Assembly (NCBI GenBank): GCA_964397565.1
Contig: CAYNJC010000004.1
Location: 106,014 to 170,013 of the forward strand
Source: JAPLST01 sp964397565
Lineage (GTDB): Bacteria; Auribacterota; UBA3054; JAPLST01
DNA length: 64,000 bases
Direction: 5' to 3'
The notes beneath the pieces were generated by a model. That model was not told where the DNA came from, ran no database searches, and worked only from the letters and a program-made list of their open reading frames with translations. Position numbers and translations under genes: made by a program. Positions 1-8,052 of the stretch are shown piece by piece (position 1 is the first letter of the stretch; each line of letters opens with the position of its first letter).

Positions 1-343
1 CGAGATGCGGCAGGCTGTGCGGCGGCGCCTGTTGCCACAGCACATCTTCGCAATGCCGCAGGTTTTCCATGAACACTGGTGCAGCCGCCGGACCGACTTT
101 CATGGCGGCGGAATACTTGTGCAGTAGCCGCTTTGGGTGCGCCACGCCATCCACAATAAAATGGGTGCGCGTGATCTTGAGTATGCTGGTGTCGGTCACG
201 CCATCCAGCGTGCGCGCGACAATGTTGATCGGGCCGTCGCCCACGGCCGGCGTGACAAGTGCAACCAGCGCCGGGCCGTGCACAAAATTCACCGCGCGGG
301 TGAAGCGCGCCTGCACGTGGTACACGCCGCAGCGAATTCTCAT
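1..343 (-). CDS. Partial hypothetical protein, runs off the left edge
   Basis: An open minus-strand frame begins at an ATG (complement of 341-343) and continues without a stop to the window edge, giving 114 residues beginning MRIRCGVYHVQARF. The N-terminus reads as alternating short beta strands with a VGDGPINIV motif and has no signal peptide. The style resembles DUF2877-like proteins, but that is a weak recollection and not an assignment. It is divergent to nothing and lies upstream of a repeat-rich gap. The C-terminal part is missing, so function cannot be judged. Confidence 0.6.
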   Translation of the reverse strand, partial: MRIRCGVYHVQARFTRAVNFVHGPALVALVTPAVGDGPINIVARTLDGVTDTSILKITRTHFIVDGVAHPKRLLHKYSAAMKVGPAAAPVFMENLRHCEDVLWQQAPPHSLPHL

Positions 344-600
344 TCCGTAACTAATTAGTTGCAGTGCCATACTTATTGACGAAGAGGACAAGAGGGCAGA
401 AACAGGTCAAGAGTCCCGAGAAAGTGATAAGACAGTGCTATCGGCAAAGTGGGAGCCGCACTCCGTGCGGCGATGCTGCTACTTGGGGAATCGCCACAAG
501 GGACTGTGGCTCGCACATTCACAGCAGCAACGAAATACTCACAGCCCGCTTTCATCTCTTGTACTCTTTCTTGCTCTTTAGGCTCTTTGTTAAAACTGTC
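344..600. repeat. Intergenic dispersed repeat (ACGAAGAG ... CTCTTTGTTAA element)
   Basis: No gene is supported here. The stretch starts near 378 with ACGAAGAGGACAAGAG and ends near 595 with CTCTTTAGGCTCTTTGTTAA, roughly inverted ends. Related pairs bound 50818-51100 and 58132-58237. It contains GTGGGAGCCGCACTCCG at about 449-465, a member of another dispersed GGGAGCGGC...GCCGCGA palindrome family also seen near 4713, 41880 and 41972. Confidence 0.55.
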
Positions 601-1365
601 TCAGCAAAACTGTGCGCCCGGTTTTTTGTCATTGAAAAACGGGAAGCGCGTGCGCGTCGTGGTCACCAGATCTTTCTTGACATCAATCTCGGCGACAAAC
701 ACGCCCTCGACCGACTTGCAGTCCAGCACTACTTTGCCCAGCGGGTCGAAGATCATTGAATTGCCGCTGTATTCGAGCGTGGGATCTTTGCCGGTGCGAT
801 TGACGCCGACAACATAGCATTGATTCTCGACCGCACGTGCGCGCAGCAAGGTCATCCAGTGTTCCGCGCGCCGCGCCGGCCAACTGGCGATCACGACAAA
901 CACGTCTGTGGCTTCCGCCTTATTCCAGAATAAATACGGGAAGCGCAGATCAAAGCAGACTGCCGGCGTCACGGCCAGATCGTCCAGTTGGAATGTCTCT
1001 TGCGTGCCGCCGCTGGTGTAGTGCGCGTTTTCACCGGCAAATGAATACAGATGAATCTTGGCATAGGCGGAGACGATCTCACCGGCAGGATTCAACGTGA
1101 TCAATTTATTGAGTCCATCCACCACACCGCCGAACGAGACCCACAGGTTGTTTGTCCGCGCCATGGTTTTGAAAAAGGCAATATCGGCGGCAGTCAGCGT
1201 GGTGGCGCTGGTGCTCATCGAGAATCCACTCAACGTCATTTCCGGAAAGACCAGCCATTGGGCGGCGCTGATGTGTGGACAGGCCGCCAGCATTCCGCTG
1301 ATTTTTCGCTGGTTGGCGGCGCGGTCTTCCCAAACTTGGTCAAACTGGCACAGGGCAATTTTCAT
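601..1365 (-). CDS. Carbon-nitrogen hydrolase (nitrilase superfamily, omega-amidase-like)
   Basis: The 254-residue product is full length for a nitrilase-superfamily amidase. The Glu-Lys-Cys catalytic triad is visible as E42 in FPEM, K103 in YAKIHLYSF and C137 in CFDLRFP. The CFDLRFP context and short length resemble omega-amidase/YafV-type enzymes, which hydrolyse 2-oxoglutaramate or 2-oxosuccinamate, so a role in clearing transamination products or methionine salvage is plausible. No signal peptide is present, so it is cytosolic. It stands alone between repeats. Substrate assignment is inferred from family resemblance only. Confidence 0.88.
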   Translation of the reverse strand: MKIALCQFDQVWEDRAANQRKISGMLAACPHISAAQWLVFPEMTLSGFSMSTSATTLTAADIAFFKTMARTNNLWVSFGGVVDGLNKLITLNPAGEIVSAYAKIHLYSFAGENAHYTSGGTQETFQLDDLAVTPAVCFDLRFPYLFWNKAEATDVFVVIASWPARRAEHWMTLLRARAVENQCYVVGVNRTGKDPTLEYSGNSMIFDPLGKVVLDCKSVEGVFVAEIDVKKDLVTTTRTRFPFFNDKKPGAQFC

Positions 1366-1421
1366 ACGGGGCTCCTTGCATTAGTACTAACTAAGAGCTC
1401 AAGAGAGCAGAAAGAGGCCAA

Positions 1422-1748
1422 TCAGGCTTTGCGAGTGGGTGGCGGCGCACCCTCACTGGTGACCAAAGCCCGGCGGACCGCACCTATCGCGCGGCTCATC
1501 GTGCGGTAGCGCAGAATGCCCGCCACGCCGGTCACTAGGCCGGTCGGAATACAGGCAATGCCGACCACAAAGAACCAGCCCTGCTGTGAGAAATGGATGA
1601 TCGTCACACCGGCGATGATCAAGGCCACGCCCGAGCGCAGATACGCCAGTAGCGTGCGTTCGTTGGCCAGCAAAGTGCGGTCAATGGCCAGCTCATCCCG
1701 CAAGATCAATTCAGTATTTTCAAAACGAGCGTAGGGCTCAGGCGCCAT
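1422..1748 (-). CDS. DUF202 family small membrane protein
   Basis: I place the start at the ATG complementing 1746-1748 because AAGGAG sits about 9 nt upstream; a longer open frame to 1940 would run into a repeat. The 108-residue product has the DUF202 signature RTLLANERTLLAYLR followed by two hydrophobic segments (about residues 45-65 and 73-92). DUF202 proteins are short inner-membrane proteins of unknown function, similar to YidH and to the membrane part of VTC polyphosphate proteins. No partner gene is next to it. Confidence 0.82.
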   Translation of the reverse strand: MAPEPYARFENTELILRDELAIDRTLLANERTLLAYLRSGVALIIAGVTIIHFSQQGWFFVVGIACIPTGLVTGVAGILRYRTMSRAIGAVRRALVTSEGAPPPTRKA

Positions 1749-2104
1749 GGCATCAGCTCCTTGTGGTGAAGCGCGGTAGCGCGGCGTGATGATTATAGCA
1801 TAAAAATCATTTGCGGCAAATGGTTTTGTAATTGCCCAGAGCCGGCGGTTGGTATGTGTTGTTGCTCCCCACCGAGCTTGCCTCGGTGGAAGCAGAGATT
1901 GAGAAAGGGACGCCGGCATGCGTTGCTCAATCTCATTCACCCACGACGCAAGGTCGTGGGGGTCTCAGCACACCCACCCGCCCAACCCGCGGGTGCGCTT
2001 GCGTTCGTCGTAATTCCAGGAGGGCAGCGCTGGAGGCTGAGCCTACAGCCACGTTAGCAGCACCCACACCACGTTGCGGGTTCTTCGCGGCGGGCGTTTC
2101 ACTG
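1749..2104. repeat. Repeat-rich intergenic region with strong hairpins
   Basis: From about 1851 to 1975 the sequence contains a CCACCGAGC-TTG-CCTCGGTGG hairpin, then CAATCTCATTCACCCACG and a CACGACGC...GTCGTGGG stem. The same arrangement recurs at 50897-51020 and partly, inverted, at 42055-42095. The long open frames across it are by-products of high GC content. The GT9 stop lies at its right edge. Confidence 0.6.
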
Positions 2105-2929
2105 TCAGAATCGGCGCACGGCGAGCGTCGTGCCAAGCGGGCGCCAGACCTGCGGATCGGTCGGCCCGAAAAACACGGTACCGCGCGCGCCGACAATGCC
2201 GGCCAAATGGCTGACGCCGGAGTCGTTACCGACATAGGCCTGGGCATGGTTCAAATACCACGCCAGCTCGGGAAGCGTTGGGTTGGTCACTACGGCGACG
2301 GGCCGGGAGAATTCCGCGCGAAAAGCACGGACTGCCTGCGCATCCGCCTCGCCGCCAACAAGCAACCATTGCCAATCCTGTTTGCCCTGCAGGTCGTGGC
2401 ACGCCGCCGCCAGCAAAGTCGGCGCGGCGGTTTTGCGCGGCGCGCCGCTGCCGGGATGCACGACGGCAAAGGGCTGCGCCGCGGGTGATGATGGCGCGGT
2501 CGCGCATGGTTGTGGAATGCCAAACGGCAGGGCACAGCCCAGCGCGGCGCAGAGCCGGTCGTGCACAAACTGACTGTAATGCTGCGCCACACACAGCCGC
2601 GGTGTCACATCAATGGCATGCACGGTTAACTGCGGAATCTGACACAGGTTGCGCACCAGCGCCGATGCAGGCGGCGCAAACACAATCGCAGTGGCAATCT
2701 GGGCCGCGTGCAGCATCGCGGCTGCGTCCGGCCCGAACAGCGCCGCGGCGTGCGCACTGTCGATATCAATGAATGTGTCGGCGAGCTGTGGATAGAGCTG
2801 CGCCAGCGCGCGCGGCGCGACGAACTGCAACGCCGTGCCGGCGCAGACATGCCGAATGGCGGCCAGCGCCGGCGTGCTCAGCAGCAGATCACCGAGCGCG
2901 CCGGAAAGATAGACAAGAGTCGCGGACAA
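2105..2929 (-). CDS. Glycosyltransferase family 9 (heptosyltransferase-like)
   Basis: The 274-residue protein begins with the GT9 nucleotide-fold N-terminus (SGALGDLLLSTPALAAIR). It carries the two donor-side GT9 motifs, VHPGSG near residue 155 and GNDSGVSHLAG near 235. This family transfers ADP-heptose or a related sugar onto lipopolysaccharide core in the cytoplasm, so the cell probably makes an LPS-like envelope. At 274 residues it is shorter than the usual 330-350. Sugar donor cannot be read from sequence. The gene stands alone on the minus strand. Confidence 0.85.
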   Translation of the reverse strand: MSATLVYLSGALGDLLLSTPALAAIRHVCAGTALQFVAPRALAQLYPQLADTFIDIDSAHAAALFGPDAAAMLHAAQIATAIVFAPPASALVRNLCQIPQLTVHAIDVTPRLCVAQHYSQFVHDRLCAALGCALPFGIPQPCATAPSSPAAQPFAVVHPGSGAPRKTAAPTLLAAACHDLQGKQDWQWLLVGGEADAQAVRAFRAEFSRPVAVVTNPTLPELAWYLNHAQAYVGNDSGVSHLAGIVGARGTVFFGPTDPQVWRPLGTTLAVRRF

Positions 2930-3150
2930 TTAGGGTTCAGGGTTCAGGGTTCAGGGCTGCTTGGAGCTGCTTGGAGTCCCGCCATCGGCGCGGATCCCGC
3001 CAGCGGCGCGGATTCAGGAAAAATGGCTTTGCTGCAAAACCATTTTATGCAAAATGAATGGCGGCAATGCATTTTTATAGGAGAGCAATATCGAATAATG
3101 AACAAGAAATGATGAAGCCCGAAGGTTGGAACTTTACCGCGTCGCCACTT
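2930..3150. repeat. GGGTTCA tandem repeat and CCCGCC-type palindrome
   Basis: Three consecutive GGGTTCA heptamers (2934-2955) are followed by two CTTGGAG modules and then TCCCGCCATCGGCGCGGA / TCCCGCCAGCGGCGCGGA palindromic units to about 3013. The same module recurs near 3768, 4630, 14275, 60126, 60300 and 60705. No gene is supported in the rest of the gap. Confidence 0.65.
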
Positions 3151-3621
3151 TCATACTTTGCCACTTTCACACTTGGTTACTTTGCAGATGGCCGCCAGCA
3201 ACCGGGCCGGCTCATCCGTGCCGATGCAGAAATTTCGTTTGTTTTTTTGTTCTATCTCGATCGCGTCAAAACCAGACACATTGAACAGCCAGCCATGCGG
3301 CGTCAGATGAATGCCCCAACCATAGTACCACGGATTCCGGACGACCCGCGCGGCACGAATGTTCTCGACCCGAAAAGTTTTGCGGATGAGGCCCGGGCCG
3401 AACGCGGCGACGATCGTGTCCGTCGTCACCGTCACCGTCAGTGAATGAAAGAGCACCAGGCAAATCATCAAAATGGCCACAACGGTGCCGCCCGCGCCTA
3501 GGGGTGCGGGCACGCACAGCGCCAGTAGTGCAACCAGCGCTGTTACGGCGGCGAGCGACCACTGGATCAACGTTCCTGCTTGCTTGTGTTGGTAGATGGG
3601 CATGGGAAGCGTGTGGTTCAT
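3151..3621 (-). CDS. Membrane protein with two TM segments and a PH-like C-terminal domain
   Basis: About 156 residues from the ATG complementing 3619-3621 (MNHTLPMP); seven more codons are open upstream. A hydrophobic hairpin spans roughly residues 20-65. It is followed by a soluble domain with TVTVTTDTIVAAFGPGLIRKTF and ENIRAARVVRNPWYYGWGIHLTP, which resembles the bacterial PH-like domain often seen after two TM helices. Function is unknown. The gene is isolated, flanked on both sides by repeats. Confidence 0.7.
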   Translation of the reverse strand: MNHTLPMPIYQHKQAGTLIQWSLAAVTALVALLALCVPAPLGAGGTVVAILMICLVLFHSLTVTVTTDTIVAAFGPGLIRKTFRVENIRAARVVRNPWYYGWGIHLTPHGWLFNVSGFDAIEIEQKNKRNFCIGTDEPARLLAAICKVTKCESGKV

Positions 3622-3713
3622 AAAAAAACAATTCACTGCCAACCATGATACAAATTTTGCGAATTACACGCAAGCCCCGCGCCCGATCCCCGTGCCGCCG
3701 CGAAGCTCAGCGC

Positions 3714-3822
3714 AGTATTTTCTCTCACAAAGGCACAAAGACACCAAGGCAGAACTGGCTGCCTGGAGCTGCTTGGAGTCCCGCCACCGGCGTGGATCCC
3801 GCCAGCGGCGTGGATGGTCGGT
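3714..3822. repeat. CTCACAAAGGCACAAAGACACCAAGG repeat plus CCCGCC palindrome
   Basis: A CACAAAG/CACCAAG imperfect tandem motif (3722-3750) is followed by TGGAGCTGCTTGGAGTCC and GATCCCGCCAGCGGCG units. The CACAAAGGCGCAAAGACACC motif recurs at about 4581-4606. It is a dispersed non-coding repeat. Confidence 0.6.
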
Positions 3823-3825
3823 GCG

Positions 3826-3913
3826 TCGGTAAACCACGAGGACATCACTGCTTTGATGTGGCCTTGAGCCACTTTCTAAATTCTCGCGCCACGCGAGAAT
3901 TTCCATGTTTCAA
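3826..3913. repeat. Duplicated intergenic segment, copy 1
   Basis: The stretch containing CTGCTTTGATGTGGCCTTG and CGCGCCACGCGA is closely repeated at 4287-4365. Each copy runs directly into a CGACA...TGTCGTTTGT hairpin, so the repeated unit is about 110 bp. Confidence 0.6.
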
Positions 3914-4070
3914 TCGACATTTTTTGTCGTTTGTGAACAAAAGAAGCTGCTGTCTGCTCCTTGACTCTTTTACTCCTTGTCATAATGTTGCTCTGCCGCT
4001 GCGCACAGCAATGAACAAAGAGTAAAGGAGTAAAAGAGAGGCCACAATCGACATTTTTTGTCGTTTGTGA
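3914..4070. repeat. Paired CGACATTTTTTGTCG hairpin element, copy 1
   Basis: Two directly oriented copies of CGACATTTTTTGTCGTTTGT (about 3915 and 4049) enclose ~110 bp with CTCTTTTACTCC and GGAGTAAAAGAG inverted arms and TGCCGCTGCGCACAGC. The same structure, inverted, is found at 13041-13207. Confidence 0.65.
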
Positions 4071-4240
4071 ATGACAGGTGCATAATGCATAACTTTGCGC
4101 TGGTCGGCTGCCGCAGAATTGTCCGCAGATGCCGCAGTAAATTGCCATGAAGTTTTGTAGAGCCGCTTGCAGCGGCTATCTGCAAGGCAGTGCGCATGTT
4201 TGTCCGCACGCCACGCGCCGTGTCATCTGATGTTTTTTAC

Positions 4241-4268
4241 CACGAAGAGCACGAAGGACACGAAGGTT
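4241..4268. repeat. CACGAAG tandem repeat
   Basis: Three imperfect CACGAAGNA units. Related tracts in the other orientation lie at 13243-13272 and 14452-14483, and one in this orientation at 14119-14138. No coding potential. Confidence 0.5.
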
Positions 4269-4286
4269 CATGCATGATAATCAGTG

Positions 4287-4390
4287 CGTTGGCAAACCAC
4301 GCGGACATCCCTGCTTTGATGTGGCCTTGGGCCATTTTCTAAAGTATCGCGCCACGCGAAAATTTATCGACATTTTGTGTCGTTTGTCCG
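4287..4390. repeat. Duplicated intergenic segment, copy 2, with hairpin end
   Basis: This is the second copy of the 3826-3938 unit, ending in a CGACATTTTGTGTCG hairpin at 4368-4382. The two copies have diverged by scattered substitutions, so the duplication is not recent. Confidence 0.6.
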
Positions 4391-4559
4391 CTGGCGGCTC
4401 ACTGGCCGTGGCTTAGCGCCGAAATAGGTGGCTGAAAATTGCCCACAAGGCCACAAAACACGCCCCAAATCAGGCTCATCTTCATACGCCGTATTGATTT
4501 ATCGTGGTCCGAGCAAGACTGGGAAGCGACTCCCAGGTACGCCACGCGCTCCGCGCGGG

Positions 4560-4966
4560 GCATGCAGCGACAGCCTTTTCTCTCACAAAGGCGCAAAGAC
4601 ACCAAGGGGGCAACGGTAGTCGCTAGTCGGCTGCTTGGAGTCCCGCCAGCGGCGGCAATCCCGCCGGTGGCGGGACTAGCCAAGCCAGCGCCAAGCAGCC
4701 AAATACCGAGCAAGGGAGCGGCCGCCGTGCCGCGAACGCTGTAGTGTTAGCCACGACTGCTGCCTTAACCGGCGTGGCACTGATCTGCCTGCACCAGTGT
4801 GGCAACGGATGGTGGCGCCGCCACCGCCAGCGCAGTAGCTGCAGCGAACTAACTGCCCGAGAAGCTCCCCACGCGCTCCAACCACATTTTTTGACACGCG
4901 ACCAATATTATGGTAACATGAATCCAGTAGGCACCCATTTGCGTGACCGTGTTTGGATTAGTGCGG
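4560..4966. repeat. Mixed dispersed repeats upstream of the exported-protein cassette
   Basis: The stretch holds CACAAAGGCGCAAAG, CTTGGAGTCCCGCCAGCGG and GGAGCGGCCGCCGTGCCGCGA modules up to about 4740. After that it is unique sequence with no convincing gene, and presumably contains the promoter of the next gene. I could not identify a clear -35/-10 pair. Confidence 0.45.
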
Positions 4967-5275
4967 ATGAAAGTGTTTCTGATTATACTAGTGATGGGCT
5001 TCGTCAGCGCCACGGCTTTTGCAGAATATCAAGTGCGCTGTACGATTGCCGTTGGCGATAGCGTGTCAACCTCGCACCATTATTATGCAACCGCCGAAAG
5101 CGGCGGCAACAGTTTCTCGCCCTTGTACGCGGTTGCGATTGACCTTGTCGCCGCGACCGACACCCAACCTGTGCCGGAAGCGTCGGTCCTATGCTGTGCT
5201 GCGGTCGTGTTGTTCTTGGTTGCGCGCGGTGGCGCGCGCGGCATGTCCCGTCGCCAAATGGGGAGTGCGTTATGA
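4967..5275 (+). CDS. Small exported protein with PEP-CTERM-like tail
   Basis: Read from the ATG at 4967, the 102-residue product has a clear signal peptide (MKVFLIILVMGFVSATAFA). It ends with VPEAS, a hydrophobic stretch, and basic residues, which is the layout of a PEP-CTERM sorting signal in its VPEAS variant. Such proteins are exported and anchored or released by an exosortase. The middle of about 45 residues matches nothing I know. Its TGA overlaps the ATG of the next gene (ATGA at 5272-5275), so the two are probably translationally coupled. Confidence 0.65.
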   Translation: MKVFLIILVMGFVSATAFAEYQVRCTIAVGDSVSTSHHYYATAESGGNSFSPLYAVAIDLVAATDTQPVPEASVLCCAAVVLFLVARGGARGMSRRQMGSAL

Positions 5276-8052
5276 CCACAAAAACGTTGGTGTGTTCTGC
5301 GCTGCTGCTGGTGTTGCTGCTGGCACATCCTGCGCGGCCGGCCAGCGTGCCGCCGCAATTGCCATTTAGTGCGGTGGTGCGCGTTGACGGTGCCGATTTC
5401 AGCGGGCCGGTTCAACTAAAATTCACGATTGTTGCCCAAACAGCCCCGGATAACAATCTCTGGGCGAACGACGGCACCGACATAGGCGAACCGGCGCAAG
5501 CCACAGCGGCGACCGCGTTGGATGGCGTCTGTCGTATTCATCTTGGCGATACCCATCTGCCGCACATGCGGGCGCTGCCGCCGGCGGTGTTTGCCAGCGC
5601 GGCGCCATTAGTGTTGCGCGTCTGGCTGCAAGCCGGCAATGGCCCACTCGAATTGCTCGATCCCGACACGCCATTGCTGCCGGCGCCGTTTGCCTTTAAC
5701 AGCGCCCTGCTGGACGGCTATGCGCCGCAGGCCTTCGCCTCGACGGCCGCAACCTATCAGCTTGCCGCGGATCTCACCGTCGTGGCAGCATTGCTCCCGA
5801 ACTTGTCCAATGATGTGCTGGCGGTGCGCTCTGCCCTTGCCGCCGAAGTCACCAATCGGGTGCACGCCAGCGCCGCGCTGTCCAATCTGATGGCGACGGC
5901 GCTGCTGGCGCACAGCGCCACTGCGGAATTCGCCCTGGCCGCCCTCGTGGTGCACATTAATGCGGTCTCAGATCAGTTCGTTTTGACAAGCGCCGCGCTC
6001 GCATCCAATCTCGTGGCTGAGACTGCGCTGCGTGCGGCCGCCGACACCAACCTCGCGGCGGACATCGCGGCATCTTTAAGCAATACCGCCGCATTGGTCG
6101 AACACACCCGCGCAGACCTCACGGCTTACACCGATGCCGCCACCAATGCCACGCTGGGCAGTGCGCTCGTCTGCGCGTATGCGGCCGCATCGAATCTCAA
6201 TGCGGCCGGCGTGGCGAGCAATCAGCAGTGGGCTTTGGCCACGTTTCTTAACAAGCATGGCGACCGCATGTCCGGCCCGCTGCGCGTCGGGCAAATTCTC
6301 ATGCTCAGCACGAATATGCCCGGCTACCTCGCCGCCGGCATTACGGCGCATCCCGAAGCCAACGGCTTCTACAACCAAAATGACCAGACCAACAATAGCG
6401 CGCCGGTGTTTAGCAACATCTCCGGCGTGCTGCTCTATAGATACATGGTTGATTCCGACGGCTTCTATGAATGGCGCATCGGCCCGAATCTGTCCGGCAC
6501 GCCGTATTACGCCATGCAACCATATGTACAAGACACACTGCCACCCGTGACGCAGTGGAGTGGCGCCACGCTGTCTGCCGCCGTCTGGACAAATACCGCG
6601 CTGATCGATTTTGCGGGCGGCTTCGCGCGCAACCTCGCACCGGCGGCCGACGCCAGCGATGCCGTGATCCTCGGGCAGCTCACCACCGCCCATGATGAAC
6701 TGGCAGGTACCATTACCATGGGCTTGGCGAATGTCGCCACCAACATTGCCGTGCTCGCCCACAACCTCACCACTGCCACCAATGCCGTCACCAGCCAGTT
6801 GCAGCGCCTGTTCGTGACGCACACCGCGCCCGGGGACATTATCATCACCAATGGCATGAGCCAGGCCGCCGCGCGCGCCACATTGTCTATCGGGCAATCG
6901 TTCGTGCCCACCTGCGACGGCACCTTGCGCGCCACGCGCTGCTGGCCGGCGGTGCCTGATGCCGTGTTGCGTGCGACGTTGTATGCCGGCGTTCCGTGGG
7001 ATTTTGTGCACTATGTGGGGGTCAGCACCACCCGCACAACAGGGCCAGATGGCTCACTGCAGTTGGGCTTTGCGCCCGGTGCGGTTACCGTGAGCAGTGG
7101 ACAAACGTATACGGTAGTGTTGAGTATTGAAGACCCTGTTTCGTTTAATGAATGTCCGGGAAACACCTATCCGCGCGGCGAACTCTGCGTTATGGATGTG
7201 ATTCACGGCGGGTTGTGGCTACCCGATGTTGGCAAAGACCTTGGTCTGATGCTCAGTTTCGATCCAGTCGAGCGCACCCGCATCACCGCGGACGGCATCG
7301 CGCTGGCCAACGGCGCGACCGTCACGCTTAATGGCCAGAACATTGACGATCGTTTTCTCAATGCCGCCGGCGACACGCTGACGGGCGACTTGAATGCCAA
7401 TGGCAAACGCATCACCAATCTGCCCGCGCCCGACGCGGCGGGCGATGCCGTCAGCAGGGGCTATCTGGACACTGCCACCAACGCCTTGCGCGGCGCGATC
7501 AATAATGAGCTGACCGCCACCTATGCCACCCATGGTTATGTTGACACTAAACAGTTTGGTCCGGCCAACATCGCCAATGGCGCCGTCTCGCTGGCCAAAC
7601 TCAACACGGCCTCGGTGGACACGCGCTATATTGCGAACACAGGTGCGCAACAGTTGCAGGGACCGCTGGCGCTGGCCGGCGCGGGCGACTGGCAGGTCGG
7701 TTCAGCCGCTGCGCGTGCCGATATTGTGCTCAAGAACCCGGCCGCCCAGATTCGCAGCGCGAGCGGGGATCTCAGCTTCAGCGCGCCCGCTAATCAAGCT
7801 ATCCGCTTGCAGTCGTTCACCCACTTCAGCGCGGAGCAGTTTGGCCGCGCAACCATTCCGGCCAACGACCAGGAAGTACACGTGACTGACAAGCCCGTCA
7901 CCTCCTCGGCGGTGATTCTGCTGACGCCTTGCGGCGCGGTCCCCGGCGCGCCCTACGCGCAAATCGATGTCGACGGCACAACCTTCTGGATCAAACTGTC
8001 AGCGCCTGTCGCGCGGGACACAGTCATCAATTACCTGATTCTCGCCCGATGA
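5272..8052 (+). CDS. Large exported tail-fibre-like surface protein
   Basis: The start at 5272 is chosen from the ATGA overlap and the signal peptide that follows (MTTKTLVCSALLLVLLLAHPARPAS). Of 926 residues, about 30-165 form the beta domain found at the head of many PVC secreted proteins (QLKFTIV ... NDGT ... IHLGDT ... PAPFAFNSALLDG). An Ala-rich, heptad-like coiled region follows (about 170-320). Two phage-tail-fibre motifs then appear: HGDRMSGPL near 327, and GDTLTGDLNANG with ITNLPAPDAAGDAV near 700. The C-terminal 90 residues form another beta module ending TVINYLILAR. This suggests a trimeric fibrous surface protein or adhesin. It overlaps the next gene by ATGA. Confidence 0.75.
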   Translation: MTTKTLVCSALLLVLLLAHPARPASVPPQLPFSAVVRVDGADFSGPVQLKFTIVAQTAPDNNLWANDGTDIGEPAQATAATALDGVCRIHLGDTHLPHMRALPPAVFASAAPLVLRVWLQAGNGPLELLDPDTPLLPAPFAFNSALLDGYAPQAFASTAATYQLAADLTVVAALLPNLSNDVLAVRSALAAEVTNRVHASAALSNLMATALLAHSATAEFALAALVVHINAVSDQFVLTSAALASNLVAETALRAAADTNLAADIAASLSNTAALVEHTRADLTAYTDAATNATLGSALVCAYAAASNLNAAGVASNQQWALATFLNKHGDRMSGPLRVGQILMLSTNMPGYLAAGITAHPEANGFYNQNDQTNNSAPVFSNISGVLLYRYMVDSDGFYEWRIGPNLSGTPYYAMQPYVQDTLPPVTQWSGATLSAAVWTNTALIDFAGGFARNLAPAADASDAVILGQLTTAHDELAGTITMGLANVATNIAVLAHNLTTATNAVTSQLQRLFVTHTAPGDIIITNGMSQAAARATLSIGQSFVPTCDGTLRATRCWPAVPDAVLRATLYAGVPWDFVHYVGVSTTRTTGPDGSLQLGFAPGAVTVSSGQTYTVVLSIEDPVSFNECPGNTYPRGELCVMDVIHGGLWLPDVGKDLGLMLSFDPVERTRITADGIALANGATVTLNGQNIDDRFLNAAGDTLTGDLNANGKRITNLPAPDAAGDAVSRGYLDTATNALRGAINNELTATYATHGYVDTKQFGPANIANGAVSLAKLNTASVDTRYIANTGAQQLQGPLALAGAGDWQVGSAAARADIVLKNPAAQIRSASGDLSFSAPANQAIRLQSFTHFSAEQFGRATIPANDQEVHVTDKPVTSSAVILLTPCGAVPGAPYAQIDVDGTTFWIKLSAPVARDTVINYLILAR

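Noticed and set aside
1832..2488. Plus-strand open frames antisense to the GT9 gene
   Set aside because: High-GC shadow frames; the minus strand has clear GT9 motifs.
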